From: Psychrobacillus mangrovi | GTDB taxonomy: Bacteria; Bacillota; Bacilli; Bacillales_A; Planococcaceae | DNA length: 64,000 bases | Assembly: GCF_037104765.1 (NCBI RefSeq) | Contig: NZ_JBAWSY010000015.1 | Location: forward strand, 1 to 64,000 | Direction: 5' to 3' | In this document: one piece after another, positions 16,996 to 26,231 of the stretch | Numbering within the stretch: position 1 is the stretch's first letter | Layout of the letters: every line of letters begins with the position of its first letter | Program-made: the position numbers and the translations under genes | Notes under the pieces: generated by a model | Databases searched by the model: none | What the model was told of the DNA's origin: nothing | What the model saw: the letters and a program-made list of their open reading frames with translations, nothing else

Positions 16996-17026
16996 ACTAC
17001 TAACCGATTCGGTTAGTAGTTTTTTG
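16996..17026 (+). terminator. Intrinsic terminator of the rsgA-GNAT unit
   Basis: ACTACTAACCG pairs perfectly with CGGTTAGTAGT around an ATT loop and is followed by six T. It separates the variable zone from the ctsR operon. Confidence 0.9.
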
Positions 17027-17051
17027 TCTATATCGATACGAATCATATCAA

Positions 17052-17099
17052 TTGCACATCTAAAAATTTCTCGTTATAATATAGTCAAAGTTAGTCAAA
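17052..17099 (+). promoter_or_regulatory. ctsR operon promoter with CtsR operator
   Basis: TTGCAC (17052-17057) and TATAAT (17075-17080) are 17 bp apart, a housekeeping promoter. Directly downstream are two AGTCAAA heptamers (17083-17089 and 17093-17099) separated by three bases, matching the tandem heptad known as the CtsR box. CtsR bound here would block initiation until heat or arginine phosphorylation releases it. Confidence 0.92.
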
Positions 17100-17125
17100 G
17101 TCAGTTTGCGAGAAGAGGTGAGAAG

Positions 17126-17593
17126 ATGAAAAATATATCTGACATTATTGAAGGTTATTTGAAGTCAATTATAGAAGAAGAGAGTAAGGGGCAAATTGAA
17201 ATAAAGCGAAGTGAAATTGCTGAAAAATTTCAATGTGTTCCATCACAAATAAACTATGTGATTAATACTCGATTTACCCAAGATCGCGGATATTTAGTTG
17301 AAAGTAAGCGTGGTGGTGGGGGATATATTCGAATTCTCCGCGTCCGTGCGCATAATAAGGCTGATTTGATTGAGCATATAATACAAAGCTTACAAAATGG
17401 TGCATCTGAATCAATGACAGAAGATATTGTATTTCGATTAATCGATGAAGAAGTTATTACAAGACGAGAAGCAAAGCTCATTTTAGCCGCGATGGACCGT
17501 ACAACTCTTGTGATCCCACTTCCTGCAAGAGATGAATTGAGATCGCGTATTTTGAGAGCTATGTTATTAACATTAAAATATGAAAAAAAGTGA
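17126..17593 (+). CDS. ctsR: CtsR, repressor of class III heat-shock genes
   Basis: Dimeric winged-helix repressor of clp genes, 155 residues. The N-terminal helix-turn-helix (to about 50) is followed by the glycine-rich wing RGGGGYIRI, with Arg62 at the position known from Geobacillus as the McsB phosphorylation/DNA-contact site. The C-terminal helices (about 80-150) bind McsB/ClpC. ATG 17126 follows AGAGGTGAG; an upstream in-frame start near 17024 would include the promoter and is rejected. Confidence 0.95.
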   Translation: MKNISDIIEGYLKSIIEEESKGQIEIKRSEIAEKFQCVPSQINYVINTRFTQDRGYLVESKRGGGGYIRILRVRAHNKADLIEHIIQSLQNGASESMTEDIVFRLIDEEVITRREAKLILAAMDRTTLVIPLPARDELRSRILRAMLLTLKYEKK

Positions 17594-17613
17594 AATAAAC
17601 GGGGTGTTGAAAA

Positions 17614-18159
17614 GTGATTTGTGAAAATTGTAAGCAAAGACCAGCGAAAGTAACGGTTACACAAGTGCATAACGGTGAACACTTTGAGAGACATTATTGT
17701 GAAGTCTGCGCTAATAGTCTCCACCCGTTTTACGTAGAGTATAAACAGGATCCACTCTCACTACATCAGCTTCTGTCGAATTGGTTCAGTCACGCAGATC
17801 AGCAGCCAGTTCACCAGACACAAAGTAAACCACAATTAGTTTGTGATGAATGCGGTTGGTCGATCCAACGTTTTCTAGATGAAGGAAAGTTTGGTTGTGC
17901 GTCTTGCTACAATAGCTTCAGAAAGCAACTGCCCAATGTATTTAAACGATTGCATAACGGCAATACTAAGCATGTCGGAAAAGCGCCAGGAGCACTTGGG
18001 GAGATACTAGCGTTGAAGAAGAAAATTGAAGCTATTCGTTTGCAAATGAAAGACGCTATTGAAACAGAACGTTTCGAGGAAGCTGCTAAGTTAAGAGACG
18101 AGGTAAGAGAACTCGAAAGTAAGCTTGCAAATGGAGGTGACGATTCACATGTCAATTGA
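17614..18159 (+). CDS. mcsA: McsA, zinc-finger activator of McsB
   Basis: 181-residue adaptor that activates the arginine kinase McsB. Two zinc-binding modules are seen: Cys3/Cys6 with Cys29/Cys32, and CDEC...CASC at about 73-98. A UVR/coiled-coil motif closes the protein (about 135-175, ETERFEEAAKLRDEVRELE), the element that contacts McsB or ClpC. GTG start with the weak site GGGGTG. The 3' end overlaps mcsB by 11 bases. Confidence 0.93.
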   Translation: MICENCKQRPAKVTVTQVHNGEHFERHYCEVCANSLHPFYVEYKQDPLSLHQLLSNWFSHADQQPVHQTQSKPQLVCDECGWSIQRFLDEGKFGCASCYNSFRKQLPNVFKRLHNGNTKHVGKAPGALGEILALKKKIEAIRLQMKDAIETERFEEAAKLRDEVRELESKLANGGDDSHVN

Positions 18160-19243
18160 ACGCTTTTTAGATAATTCTCCCTCAAGCTGGATGGCGGGGA
18201 ATGGAGAGCATTCAGATATAGTTATGAGTACTAGAATACGATTAGCCAGAAACTTAAATGGCTTTCGCTTCCCACTAGCATTTACAGAAGATGAAGCGCA
18301 TAAAATTGACCAATCCGTTTCGGCTACTCTATTAGATGCAAATGAAGAACTGCATGCGAACTTTACTTCTATCCAAATAAAAGACTTGTCTGAGTTGAGT
18401 CGTCAAGTGTTGGTAGAAAAGCACTTAATTAGTCCGAAACTTGCCAATTCACCGGAAACAGGGTCAGTGTTATTATCGGATGATGAGTCTGTCAGTGTAA
18501 TGGTCAATGAAGAAGATCATATCCGAATTCAATGCTTGTTTTCGGGATTACAAATACAAGAAGCGTATGATCAAGCGGATAAGATTGATCGATTATTAGA
18601 AAAAGAGTTACCATATGCGTTTGATGAACAGTTTGGATATTTAACAAGTTGTCCAACAAATACGGGAACAGGCTTACGAGCATCAGTTATGATGCATTTG
18701 CCAGCTTTAACAATGACGAAACAAATGAACCGAATTGTTACAATTATTTCGAGACTGGGAATGGTTGTAAGAGGAATATACGGTGAGGGCAGCGAAGCGC
18801 TCGGCAATGTTTATCAAGTGTCAAATCAGACGACACTAGGTAAAACAGAAGAGGATATACTTGCCGATCTTCACAGTATTGCCGAACAAATTATTCAAAA
18901 AGAAAGAGAAGCAAGAAATTCACTATTAAATCATTCTGCCAATACACTAGAGGATAGGTTATACCGTTCACTAGGTACGTTGTCTTTTGCTCGGATTATT
19001 TCGACAGAAGAAGCGGCAAAATGCTTATCAGATGTACGTTTAGGAATAGATATGGGACTTATTCAAGACGTAGATGTAACTATTTTGAATGAATGTATGG
19101 TGTTTATGCAACCTGGTTTTCTTCAAAAGAATGCGGAAACAACATTAAATGCTTCGGAACGAGATATGTTTCGAGCGAAGTTATTAAGGGAACGGTTGCA
19201 AATGGGAGAAAAACTGAATACAAAAGGAGAGGAACTTGCATGA
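18149..19243 (+). CDS. mcsB: McsB, protein arginine kinase
   Basis: Arginine kinase of the phosphagen kinase fold, 364 residues; marks CtsR and misfolded proteins for ClpCP. The STRIRLARNLNGFRFP motif near the N-terminus and the CPTNTGTGLRASVMMHLP nucleotide/guanidinium segment are conserved; the catalytic cysteine lies in the latter. ATG 18149 follows GGAGGTGA and overlaps the end of mcsA. The stop overlaps the clpC start. Confidence 0.95.
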   Translation: MSIERFLDNSPSSWMAGNGEHSDIVMSTRIRLARNLNGFRFPLAFTEDEAHKIDQSVSATLLDANEELHANFTSIQIKDLSELSRQVLVEKHLISPKLANSPETGSVLLSDDESVSVMVNEEDHIRIQCLFSGLQIQEAYDQADKIDRLLEKELPYAFDEQFGYLTSCPTNTGTGLRASVMMHLPALTMTKQMNRIVTIISRLGMVVRGIYGEGSEALGNVYQVSNQTTLGKTEEDILADLHSIAEQIIQKEREARNSLLNHSANTLEDRLYRSLGTLSFARIISTEEAAKCLSDVRLGIDMGLIQDVDVTILNECMVFMQPGFLQKNAETTLNASERDMFRAKLLRERLQMGEKLNTKGEELA

Positions 19244-21693
19244 TGTTTAATCGATTTACACAAAGATCTCAAAAAGTATTACAACTAGCACAAGAAGAAG
19301 CTATTCGTTTAAAGCATGAATCTATTGGTACAGAACATATATTACTTGGTCTTATTCGTGAAGGAAGCGGAATTGCAGCAAAAGCGCTCGAAGCAATCGA
19401 AGTAGATCCAAAGGTAATTGAAGCGGGAATTGAAGAGTTAGTTGGGAAAGGGACCGAAGAAGTTGGTCCAATCGTTCATTACACGCCACGAGCGAAAAAA
19501 GTGATTGAACTTTCAGTGGATGAGTCTCGCAAGTTAGGTCATTCCTATATTGGAACGGAGCATTTGTTGCTTGCATTAATCCGTGAAGGTGAAGGCGTGG
19601 CTGCGAGAGTATTGAATAATGCAGGAGTAAGTTTGAATAAAGCACGTCAACAAGTTCTTCAATTATTAGGAAGTTCAGACCAATCGCACGGCAACGGTAG
19701 CAATAGTGCAGCGCCTGCTAGTACGCCAACTTTAGATGGGTTAGCACGCGATTTAACTCAAATTGCAAGAGAAGGCACACTGGATCCGGTTATAGGACGA
19801 AGTAAAGAAATTACACGTGTTATCGAAATTTTGGCTCGTCGTACTAAAAATAATCCTGTACTAATCGGTGAACCTGGGGTAGGTAAAACAGCAATTGCTG
19901 AAGGTCTAGCACAACAAATCGTACAAAATGAAGTACCTGAAATCCTACGTGATAAACGTGTCATGACGCTTGATATGGGTACGGTCGTTGCGGGTACAAA
20001 ATATCGTGGGGAATTCGAGGATCGCTTGAAAAAAGTGATGGATGAAATTCGCCAAGCCGGAAATGTTATTTTATTCATAGATGAGCTTCATACTTTAATT
20101 GGAGCGGGCGGAGCAGAAGGAGCAATTGATGCATCAAATATTCTTAAGCCTGCATTAGCACGTGGAGAAATTCAATGTATCGGTGCGACTACTTTAGATG
20201 AATACCGTAAATACATTGAAAAAGATGCAGCTCTTGAGCGTCGTTTCCAACCAATTCAAGTGGATGAACCATCTGTTGATGAAGCAATTCAAATTATATA
20301 TGGTTTGCGTGATCGTTATGAAGCGCATCACCGTGTGAAAATTACAGATGAAGCAGTAGAGGCTGCGGTAAAAATGTCTGATCGTTATATTTCTGATCGT
20401 TTCTTACCAGACAAAGCAATCGATTTAATCGATGAAGCTGGCTCAAAAGTAAGACTTCGCTCTTATACAACACCACCTAATTTAAAAGAATTAGAAGCTA
20501 AATTAGAAGCGGTTCGTTCGGAGAAAAATGCTGCAGTTCAAAGTCAAGAATTTGAAAAAGCTGCTTCTTTCCGTGATAAAGAGCAAAAACTAAAAGATGA
20601 ATTAGAAAAAATGAAAGACACTTGGAAAGAAAAACAAGGCAAAGAAGAATCTGAAGTGACAGTAGAAGATATCGCAGCAGTTGTTTCTATGTGGACGGGA
20701 GTTCCGGTATCGAAACTAGCACAAACTGAATCTGAAAAGTTATTAAAATTAGAAGAAAAGCTTCATGAAAGAGTAATTGGACAATCAGAAGCTGTAGATG
20801 CAATTTCTCGTGCAATCCGTCGAGCACGCGCAGGTTTAAAAGATCCTAAACGTCCAATTGGTTCATTTATTTTCCTTGGACCTACTGGTGTTGGGAAAAC
20901 AGAACTTGCTCGCGCTTTAGCTGAAGTAATGTTCGGTGACGAAGATGCTATGATTCGAGTAGATATGTCAGAGTATATGGAAAAACACTCAACTTCTCGT
21001 CTTGTTGGTTCACCTCCAGGATATGTTGGATTTGATGATGGCGGCCAGTTAACGGAAAAAGTTCGTCGTAAACCTTACTCTGTAATTTTATTAGACGAAA
21101 TTGAAAAAGCGCATCCTGATGTATTTAATATTCTTCTTCAAGTATTAGAAGATGGTCGTTTAACAGATTCTAAAGGACGTACTGTAGATTTCCGTAATAC
21201 CGTTGTTATTATGACTTCAAATGTTGGTGCAGATGCTCTTAGATACAATAAACATGTTGGATTTAACTTAAATGAAGGTGGAAAAACAGACTATAAAGAT
21301 ATGAAAGGTAAAATGCTAGAAGAATTGAAAAAAGCATTCCGTCCTGAATTCTTAAACCGTCTAGATGAAATGATCGTATTCCACTCTCTAGAAAGAGAAC
21401 ATTTAAAACAAATCGTAACACTTATGACAGAACAGCTTGCAAAACGCTTAAAAGAGCAAGGCATTGAACTTGAATTAACAGAAGCAGCTCAAGAAAAAAT
21501 TACAACAGAAGGATATGATCCTGCTTATGGTGCTCGTCCATTGCGTAGAGCATTACAAAAACACGTAGAAGATCGACTTTCTGAAGAATTACTCAAAGGT
21601 GAAGTGCTCACTGGTCAACATGTTGTGTTTGATGTAGAGAATGATGAATTCGTCGTTCGCACGAAGGCAAAAGAAACAGTTGCAGAAGGTTAA
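19240..21693 (+). CDS. clpC: ClpC, AAA+ unfoldase
   Basis: HSP100 unfoldase partner of ClpP, 817 residues. Parts in order: double Clp-N repeats (about 1-150), D1 ATPase with Walker A GEPGVGKT from about 210, the middle UVR coiled coil (about 420-470) that binds adaptors, and D2 with Walker A GPTGVGKT from about 547. Two start codons overlap the mcsB stop; ATG 19240 is seven bases after AAGGAGAGG and gives MMFNRFT, as in B. subtilis. Confidence 0.97.
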   Translation: MMFNRFTQRSQKVLQLAQEEAIRLKHESIGTEHILLGLIREGSGIAAKALEAIEVDPKVIEAGIEELVGKGTEEVGPIVHYTPRAKKVIELSVDESRKLGHSYIGTEHLLLALIREGEGVAARVLNNAGVSLNKARQQVLQLLGSSDQSHGNGSNSAAPASTPTLDGLARDLTQIAREGTLDPVIGRSKEITRVIEILARRTKNNPVLIGEPGVGKTAIAEGLAQQIVQNEVPEILRDKRVMTLDMGTVVAGTKYRGEFEDRLKKVMDEIRQAGNVILFIDELHTLIGAGGAEGAIDASNILKPALARGEIQCIGATTLDEYRKYIEKDAALERRFQPIQVDEPSVDEAIQIIYGLRDRYEAHHRVKITDEAVEAAVKMSDRYISDRFLPDKAIDLIDEAGSKVRLRSYTTPPNLKELEAKLEAVRSEKNAAVQSQEFEKAASFRDKEQKLKDELEKMKDTWKEKQGKEESEVTVEDIAAVVSMWTGVPVSKLAQTESEKLLKLEEKLHERVIGQSEAVDAISRAIRRARAGLKDPKRPIGSFIFLGPTGVGKTELARALAEVMFGDEDAMIRVDMSEYMEKHSTSRLVGSPPGYVGFDDGGQLTEKVRRKPYSVILLDEIEKAHPDVFNILLQVLEDGRLTDSKGRTVDFRNTVVIMTSNVGADALRYNKHVGFNLNEGGKTDYKDMKGKMLEELKKAFRPEFLNRLDEMIVFHSLEREHLKQIVTLMTEQLAKRLKEQGIELELTEAAQEKITTEGYDPAYGARPLRRALQKHVEDRLSEELLKGEVLTGQHVVFDVENDEFVVRTKAKETVAEG

Positions 21694-21704
21694 AATAATA
21701 TTAT

Positions 21705-21741
21705 AGGCATTCCATACTTTACGAAAGGGATGCCTTTTTTT
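21705..21741 (+). terminator. Terminator of the ctsR-mcsA-mcsB-clpC operon
   Basis: AGGCATTCC (21705-21713) pairs with GGGATGCCT (21727-21735) and runs into seven T. Confidence 0.9.
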
Positions 21742-21745
21742 CAAT

Positions 21746-21860
21746 CTAGCTACAGCGCTAACCCCATAAACTGATAGGAAGATGTTTCCATAAGATAAAA
21801 ACCAATTTTGTCTTATGCTTATTGGGGGGCCATGTGAAGCGGGGAATGAGTTGTTGCGAC
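21746..21860 (+). repeat. Intergenic repeat with strong hairpin between clpC and radA
   Basis: It begins CTAGCTACAGCGCT, sharing its start with the repeat at 15360. Inside, ATAAGATAAAA (21790-21800) pairs with TTTTGTCTTAT (21806-21816), an 11-bp stem. No ORF. Likely a member of a dispersed intergenic repeat family; the structure could be an RNA element or a protein site. radA transcription probably starts in or after this spacer, but no convincing promoter was found. Confidence 0.5.
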
Positions 21861-21929
21861 ACTTTATCGTGAAGTTAGACAGAACTCCTCTTCCACAGGT
21901 GCTTAAGCTTTTTTACATAGGAGGAAGTA

Positions 21930-23300
21930 ATGGCTAAAAGAAAAACGAAATTTATGTGTAATTCATGTGGATATGAGTCGGCTAAGTGGATGGGAAGATG
22001 TCCTGGATGTGGTGGATGGAATACGATGATAGAAGAGTTGGAGATCGTTTCAAAAGGACCCAAACGTTCTTTTCAGCATTCCACTGGAGAAGCGCAAAAA
22101 GCCACACCTATTATCTCTGTAGAAACAGTAGAAGAACCACGAGTAGAAACGGAGCTAATGGAGCTGAATCGCGTGCTAGGAGGGGGAATTGTCCCGGGTT
22201 CGCTTGTTTTAATCGGTGGCGATCCAGGTATCGGTAAATCTACTTTACTACTACAAGTCTCTGCATTGCTTGCTAATAAAGGAGAACGGGTATTGTATAT
22301 ATCTGGTGAAGAATCTATCAGACAAACAAAACTCCGTGCAGAACGACTAGGTGTCACCTCTGCGGAACTCTATATATATTCTGAGACAAATTTAGAGCTA
22401 ATCAATGAAACAATTGAAAGTGTAGAACCGCGATTTGTTATTGTCGACTCTATACAAACTGTACACCATCCTGAAGTGACGAGCGCTCCTGGTAGTGTGT
22501 CTCAAGTTCGAGAATGTACAGCTGAACTGATGCGCATTGCTAAAACAAAGAATATAGCAATCTTTTTAGTAGGCCATGTAACAAAAGAAGGGCAAATTGC
22601 AGGTCCTCGTTTATTAGAACATATGGTAGATACGGTTTTATATTTTGAAGGAGAACGCCATCATACCTATCGTATTTTACGTTCTCAAAAGAATCGTTTT
22701 GGCTCGACAAACGAAATTGCTATTTTTGAAATGGTACAACAAGGATTAAAAGAAGTATTGAATCCTTCAGAACTATTTTTACAGGAACGTTCCCATGGAG
22801 CAGCCGGATCCGCCATTGTTGCCTCGATGGAAGGAACAAGACCGATTTTAGTGGAAATTCAAGCACTCGTGACACAATCTAGCTTTAATTATCCAAAACG
22901 AATGGCAACCGGTATCGATCAAAATAGGATTTCTTTGCTTATGGCAGTACTTGAAAAACGTATGGGATTACTGTTACAAACGCAAGATGCTTATATAAAA
23001 GTTGCTGGGGGAGTAAAATTAGACGAACCTTCAATCGATTTAGCCGTCCTAGTAAGTATTGTATCAAGTTTCAGAGATACAGGGGTTACACCAACAGACT
23101 GTTTTATAGGAGAAGTTGGACTTACTGGAGAAGTTAGAAGGGTATCCAGAATTGAACAGCGTGTGTTGGAAGCGGCTAAATTAGGATTTAAAAGAGCGAT
23201 TGTCCCTGCTTCTAATTTAGGAGGTTGGGATTATCCGGAAGGCATTCAAGTAGTTGGTGTGGAATCTGTCAATGAAGCAATGAAAGAAGCTTTTCGTTAA
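21930..23300 (+). CDS. radA: RadA, DNA repair ATPase/branch-migration helicase
   Basis: RecA-related helicase that helps process recombination intermediates; 456 residues. N-terminal zinc finger Cys10-Cys13-Cys24-Cys27, Walker A GGDPGIGKST (96-105), the RadA signature KNRFG (about 253) and a C-terminal Lon-protease-like domain. ATG 21930 after AGGAGGAAGTA. In B. subtilis disA follows directly; here it does not. Confidence 0.96.
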   Translation: MAKRKTKFMCNSCGYESAKWMGRCPGCGGWNTMIEELEIVSKGPKRSFQHSTGEAQKATPIISVETVEEPRVETELMELNRVLGGGIVPGSLVLIGGDPGIGKSTLLLQVSALLANKGERVLYISGEESIRQTKLRAERLGVTSAELYIYSETNLELINETIESVEPRFVIVDSIQTVHHPEVTSAPGSVSQVRECTAELMRIAKTKNIAIFLVGHVTKEGQIAGPRLLEHMVDTVLYFEGERHHTYRILRSQKNRFGSTNEIAIFEMVQQGLKEVLNPSELFLQERSHGAAGSAIVASMEGTRPILVEIQALVTQSSFNYPKRMATGIDQNRISLLMAVLEKRMGLLLQTQDAYIKVAGGVKLDEPSIDLAVLVSIVSSFRDTGVTPTDCFIGEVGLTGEVRRVSRIEQRVLEAAKLGFKRAIVPASNLGGWDYPEGIQVVGVESVNEAMKEAFR

Positions 23301-23450
23301 GAAGCACTATGAATTGATTAACGAGGTCACTGAAAACTTACGTTTTAAAATGAAGTAATTTTTTTAACAGAGAGTGCCTTATTTCTTTGTCTATTTCTAA
23401 ATCACCATGTTTTTTTATCTAGAAAAAGGCTAAATTGTAAGCATACAATA

Positions 23451-23650
23451 GTTGATTTTCGTTTTAGGCGGTGTGACTCCAGTCGGAATAGCAAATGTTT
23501 TCTGCACCGAAAGCGAAGCGGCAGGTGCATGTGCTGAAGACCCTGGACTGAGCGTAGTGAAAATTAGTTTTTGCGACGAGCTTGCGCAGGAGCGAGGGAA
23601 GCGGCTGAAGCCATGCCGGCGGAAAGCGTCCGCCTGGAATGGAAATTAAC
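23451..23650. mobile_element. 200-bp MITE-like element with 21-bp terminal inverted repeats
   Basis: GTTGATTTTCGTTTTAGGCGG at 23451-23471 is the imperfect inverted match of 23630-23650 (CCGCCTGGAATGGAAATTAAC), about 15 of 21 positions. The interior is GC-richer than its surroundings and has no convincing coding capacity; a 65-codon ORF through it is judged spurious. The GGAAAGCG-TCCGCCTGGAA end resembles intergenic repeats common in Lysinibacillus-like genomes. It lies in the radA-yacL spacer where disA would be expected. The remaining spacer (23301-23450, 23651-23782) shows no gene. Confidence 0.65.
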
Positions 23651-23728
23651 GGCTCTAAGAGATACCTTGAAGAGTTTTTAGTGCCCTCTGGATTAACAGG
23701 GGTGACTAGTTGCTCCTGTTAGTCAAAA

Positions 23729-23758
23729 TAGACGTATTACAAAATTTGGCGTTATAAT
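23729..23758 (+). promoter_or_regulatory. Candidate promoter of yacL
   Basis: TATAAT at 23753-23758 with a weak TAGACG -35 at 23729-23734 (18-bp spacing). It would give a very short leader before the GGAGGTGG ribosome site of yacL, replacing transcription from upstream after the loss of the disA link. Confidence 0.4.
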
Positions 23759-23782
23759 AAATGATATATGGAGGTGGAATGT

Positions 23783-24871
23783 TTGTTAAAATGGATTATT
23801 CAAATTGCATTCATTTTAATAGGAGGTACATTAGGGTTAATTTTTTTACCGCACTTATATGAACTTATAAATTTATCCAATATCCCTTGGATTCATAATC
23901 CATATGTATCTGTTATTATTGGTGCAATCATACTTTACATTGCCGCATTATTTTTGACAGACTATTTAATTAATTTTATTCGATGGATGGAAGAACGTCT
24001 TTTGAGGGCGCCAATAGGTGACTTACTTTTTGGTACATTAGGGCTTGTCATTGGTTTAATTGTTGCGTTTTTACTTGGAACGGCTATTAATAATATTGCT
24101 ATTCCGGGCATAGGCTCGGTTGTACCGGTTCTTTTATCTATTGTACTTGGGTATTTAGGTTTTCAAGTAGGGTTCAAAAAACGTGATGAGCTTTTGCAAG
24201 TTTTTACTCCTTCCAAACAATCGGGAAATAAGAAAAAAAATCCAGAGGATGAGGAGCAAGGTTTAATTACTGGAACATACAAGCTTCTTGATACTAGCGT
24301 TATAATTGATGGACGAATTGCTGATATTTCGCAGACCGGTTTTATGGAAGGTATACTGGTAGTTCCACAATTTGTTCTGACTGAATTACAGCACATAGCT
24401 GATTCTTCGGATACTTTGAAGAGAACAAGAGGACGTCGAGGGCTAGATGTGTTAAAAACATTACAAACAGAACGAACTTCTGCAGTAAAGATTGTAGAAG
24501 ATGATTTTGAAGACATCCACGAAGTAGACATGAAACTTATGCGTCTGGCGAAGAAAATGAATGGAATAGTTGTTACGAATGACTTCAACTTAAATAAAGT
24601 TTGCGATCTTCATCATGTGCGCGTACTTAACATTAATGACCTGGCTAATGCGGTAAAACCAGTTGTTATTCCCGGGGAAATAATGCATGTAGTCGTTATT
24701 AAGGATGGTAAGGAGCATAACCAAGGTGTTGCTTACTTAGATGATGGTACGATGATCGTAGTAGAAGGTGGAAAATCTTATATTGGACAGGCTTTGAATG
24801 TGGAAGTTACAAGTGTTCTTCAAACTTCAGCAGGTCGAATGATTTTCGCAAAACCACAGGACTCGAAATAA
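23783..24871 (+). CDS. yacL: YacL, membrane PIN/TRAM-domain protein
   Basis: 362 residues. Four membrane helices (about 5-27, 38-58, 75-98 and 102-125) are followed by a PIN-type nuclease fold beginning at LLDTSVIIDGRIAD (about 173) with further acidic residues (VTNDFNLNKV), and a C-terminal TRAM domain (about 295-355). The family is predicted to be an RNase but its biological role is not settled. TTG 23783, five bases after GGAGGTGG, gives MLKWIIQ and matches the B. subtilis start better than the ATG at 23768, which precedes the ribosome site. Confidence 0.88.
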   Translation: MLKWIIQIAFILIGGTLGLIFLPHLYELINLSNIPWIHNPYVSVIIGAIILYIAALFLTDYLINFIRWMEERLLRAPIGDLLFGTLGLVIGLIVAFLLGTAINNIAIPGIGSVVPVLLSIVLGYLGFQVGFKKRDELLQVFTPSKQSGNKKKNPEDEEQGLITGTYKLLDTSVIIDGRIADISQTGFMEGILVVPQFVLTELQHIADSSDTLKRTRGRRGLDVLKTLQTERTSAVKIVEDDFEDIHEVDMKLMRLAKKMNGIVVTNDFNLNKVCDLHHVRVLNINDLANAVKPVVIPGEIMHVVVIKDGKEHNQGVAYLDDGTMIVVEGGKSYIGQALNVEVTSVLQTSAGRMIFAKPQDSK

Positions 24872-24944
24872 TGGGGAGGGTTGTTTCCTAAATTTCATTA
24901 GGAGAACACCCTTTTTCTATTGTTATAGGAGGAGAGATTTAGGG

Positions 24945-25634
24945 ATGTACACGGTATTATTACCTGCTGCAGGTAGTGGGAAACGTATGGGAGCTAATCA
25001 AAATAAGCTTTTTCTAGAGCTGCGAGATGTTCCAATCTTAATACATACTTTGCGCGTTTTTGAGAAGGACTCTATGTGTCAACATATTGTGTTAGCGGTA
25101 AAAAAAGAAGAACAGGCATTTATTGAACACTTGCTAATGAAATACCAAATTTCAAAAGTAGCAGCAATTACGGAAGGAGGAGCGGAACGTCAGCACAGTG
25201 TATATGCTTGCTTAAAAGCTTCTCCAAGCCGTGGAATTGTACTTGTACATGACGCAGCAAGACCTTTTATTAAACAAGAGGTTATTCACCAACTTGTTGA
25301 AACTGCAAATCAATCGAGAGCAGCAGTTGCGGCAGTTCGTGCAAAAGATACGATGAAAAAAGTGGAAAATGGTATAATTCAAGAAACCGTGAATCGAGAA
25401 AGTTTATGGATTATTCAAACGCCTCAAGCTTTTCAATTTGAACTTTTAGAAAAAGCAGAGCGTTTGGCAAATGAAGAAGGCTTTTTAGGTACAGATGAAG
25501 CGATGCTTGTCGAACGCTTAGGGGAAAGTGTACATATCGTGGAAAGTACATATGATAATGTAAAAATGACTACAAAAGAAGATCTTCTTTTTGGTGAAGT
25601 AATATTGAATAAAATGAAGCAGGAGGAACAATAA
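24945..25634 (+). CDS. ispD: IspD, MEP cytidylyltransferase
   Basis: 2-C-methyl-D-erythritol 4-phosphate cytidylyltransferase, third step of the non-mevalonate isoprenoid pathway; 229 residues. The CTP-binding loop LPAAGSGKRMG (6-16), VHDAARPF and the C-terminal STYDNVKMTTKEDL are diagnostic. ATG 24945 follows TAGGAGGAGA. One base separates it from ispF. Confidence 0.95.
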   Translation: MYTVLLPAAGSGKRMGANQNKLFLELRDVPILIHTLRVFEKDSMCQHIVLAVKKEEQAFIEHLLMKYQISKVAAITEGGAERQHSVYACLKASPSRGIVLVHDAARPFIKQEVIHQLVETANQSRAAVAAVRAKDTMKKVENGIIQETVNRESLWIIQTPQAFQFELLEKAERLANEEGFLGTDEAMLVERLGESVHIVESTYDNVKMTTKEDLLFGEVILNKMKQEEQ

Positions 25635-25635
25635 C

Positions 25636-26115
25636 ATGATACGAGTTGGACAAGGATTTGACGTACATGAATTTGCGGAAAATCGCCCTTTAATAATTGG
25701 AGGAGTTTCAATTCCTTATGAAAAAGGACTAATTGGACATTCAGACGCAGATGTATTGCTTCATACGATAACAGATGCAGCACTTGGAGCAATCGGTGAA
25801 GGGGATATCGGCAGACACTTCCCTGATACTGACCCTGATTTTAAAGATGCAGATTCAGCAAAACTACTGGAGCATATTTGGAAGCTAGTTGATGCTCGTG
25901 GATACAAATTAGGCAATATCGATTGTACGATTATTGCACAAAAGCCTAAAATGGCTCCCTATATTGAGACAATTCGTGTACGCGTGGCGGAGTTACTTCA
26001 GGCGGATGTATCCCAAGTAAACGTGAAGGCAACAACGACAGAAAAGCTTGGATTTACAGGGCGTGAAGAAGGAATTGCTTCAATGGCGACAATATTGCTT
26101 TTAAAGAAAGACTAA
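25636..26115 (+). CDS. ispF: IspF, MECDP synthase
   Basis: 2-C-methyl-D-erythritol 2,4-cyclodiphosphate synthase, 159 residues, the usual length. Zinc ligands Asp9, His11 (GFDVH) and His43 (DVLLH) are present, plus the ATTTEKLGFTGREEG signature near the C-terminus. Works in the same pathway as IspD; coupled by a 1-base gap and its own AGGAGGA site. Confidence 0.96.
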   Translation: MIRVGQGFDVHEFAENRPLIIGGVSIPYEKGLIGHSDADVLLHTITDAALGAIGEGDIGRHFPDTDPDFKDADSAKLLEHIWKLVDARGYKLGNIDCTIIAQKPKMAPYIETIRVRVAELLQADVSQVNVKATTTEKLGFTGREEGIASMATILLLKKD

Positions 26116-26231
26116 CTTTTAAAAACACGTTAGCAGTGGTAGAATAAATAAAGTTTATCCTGCTTAACGGATAGTAAGATGTTACAAGCTGAAGTTTTAC
26201 TTTATATGAACGAAAACTAGGAGGATATAAA

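Noticed and set aside
23452..23649. 65-codon ORF between radA and yacL
   Set aside because: It coincides with the 200-bp element with terminal inverted repeats and has no ribosome site; it is not a disA remnant.
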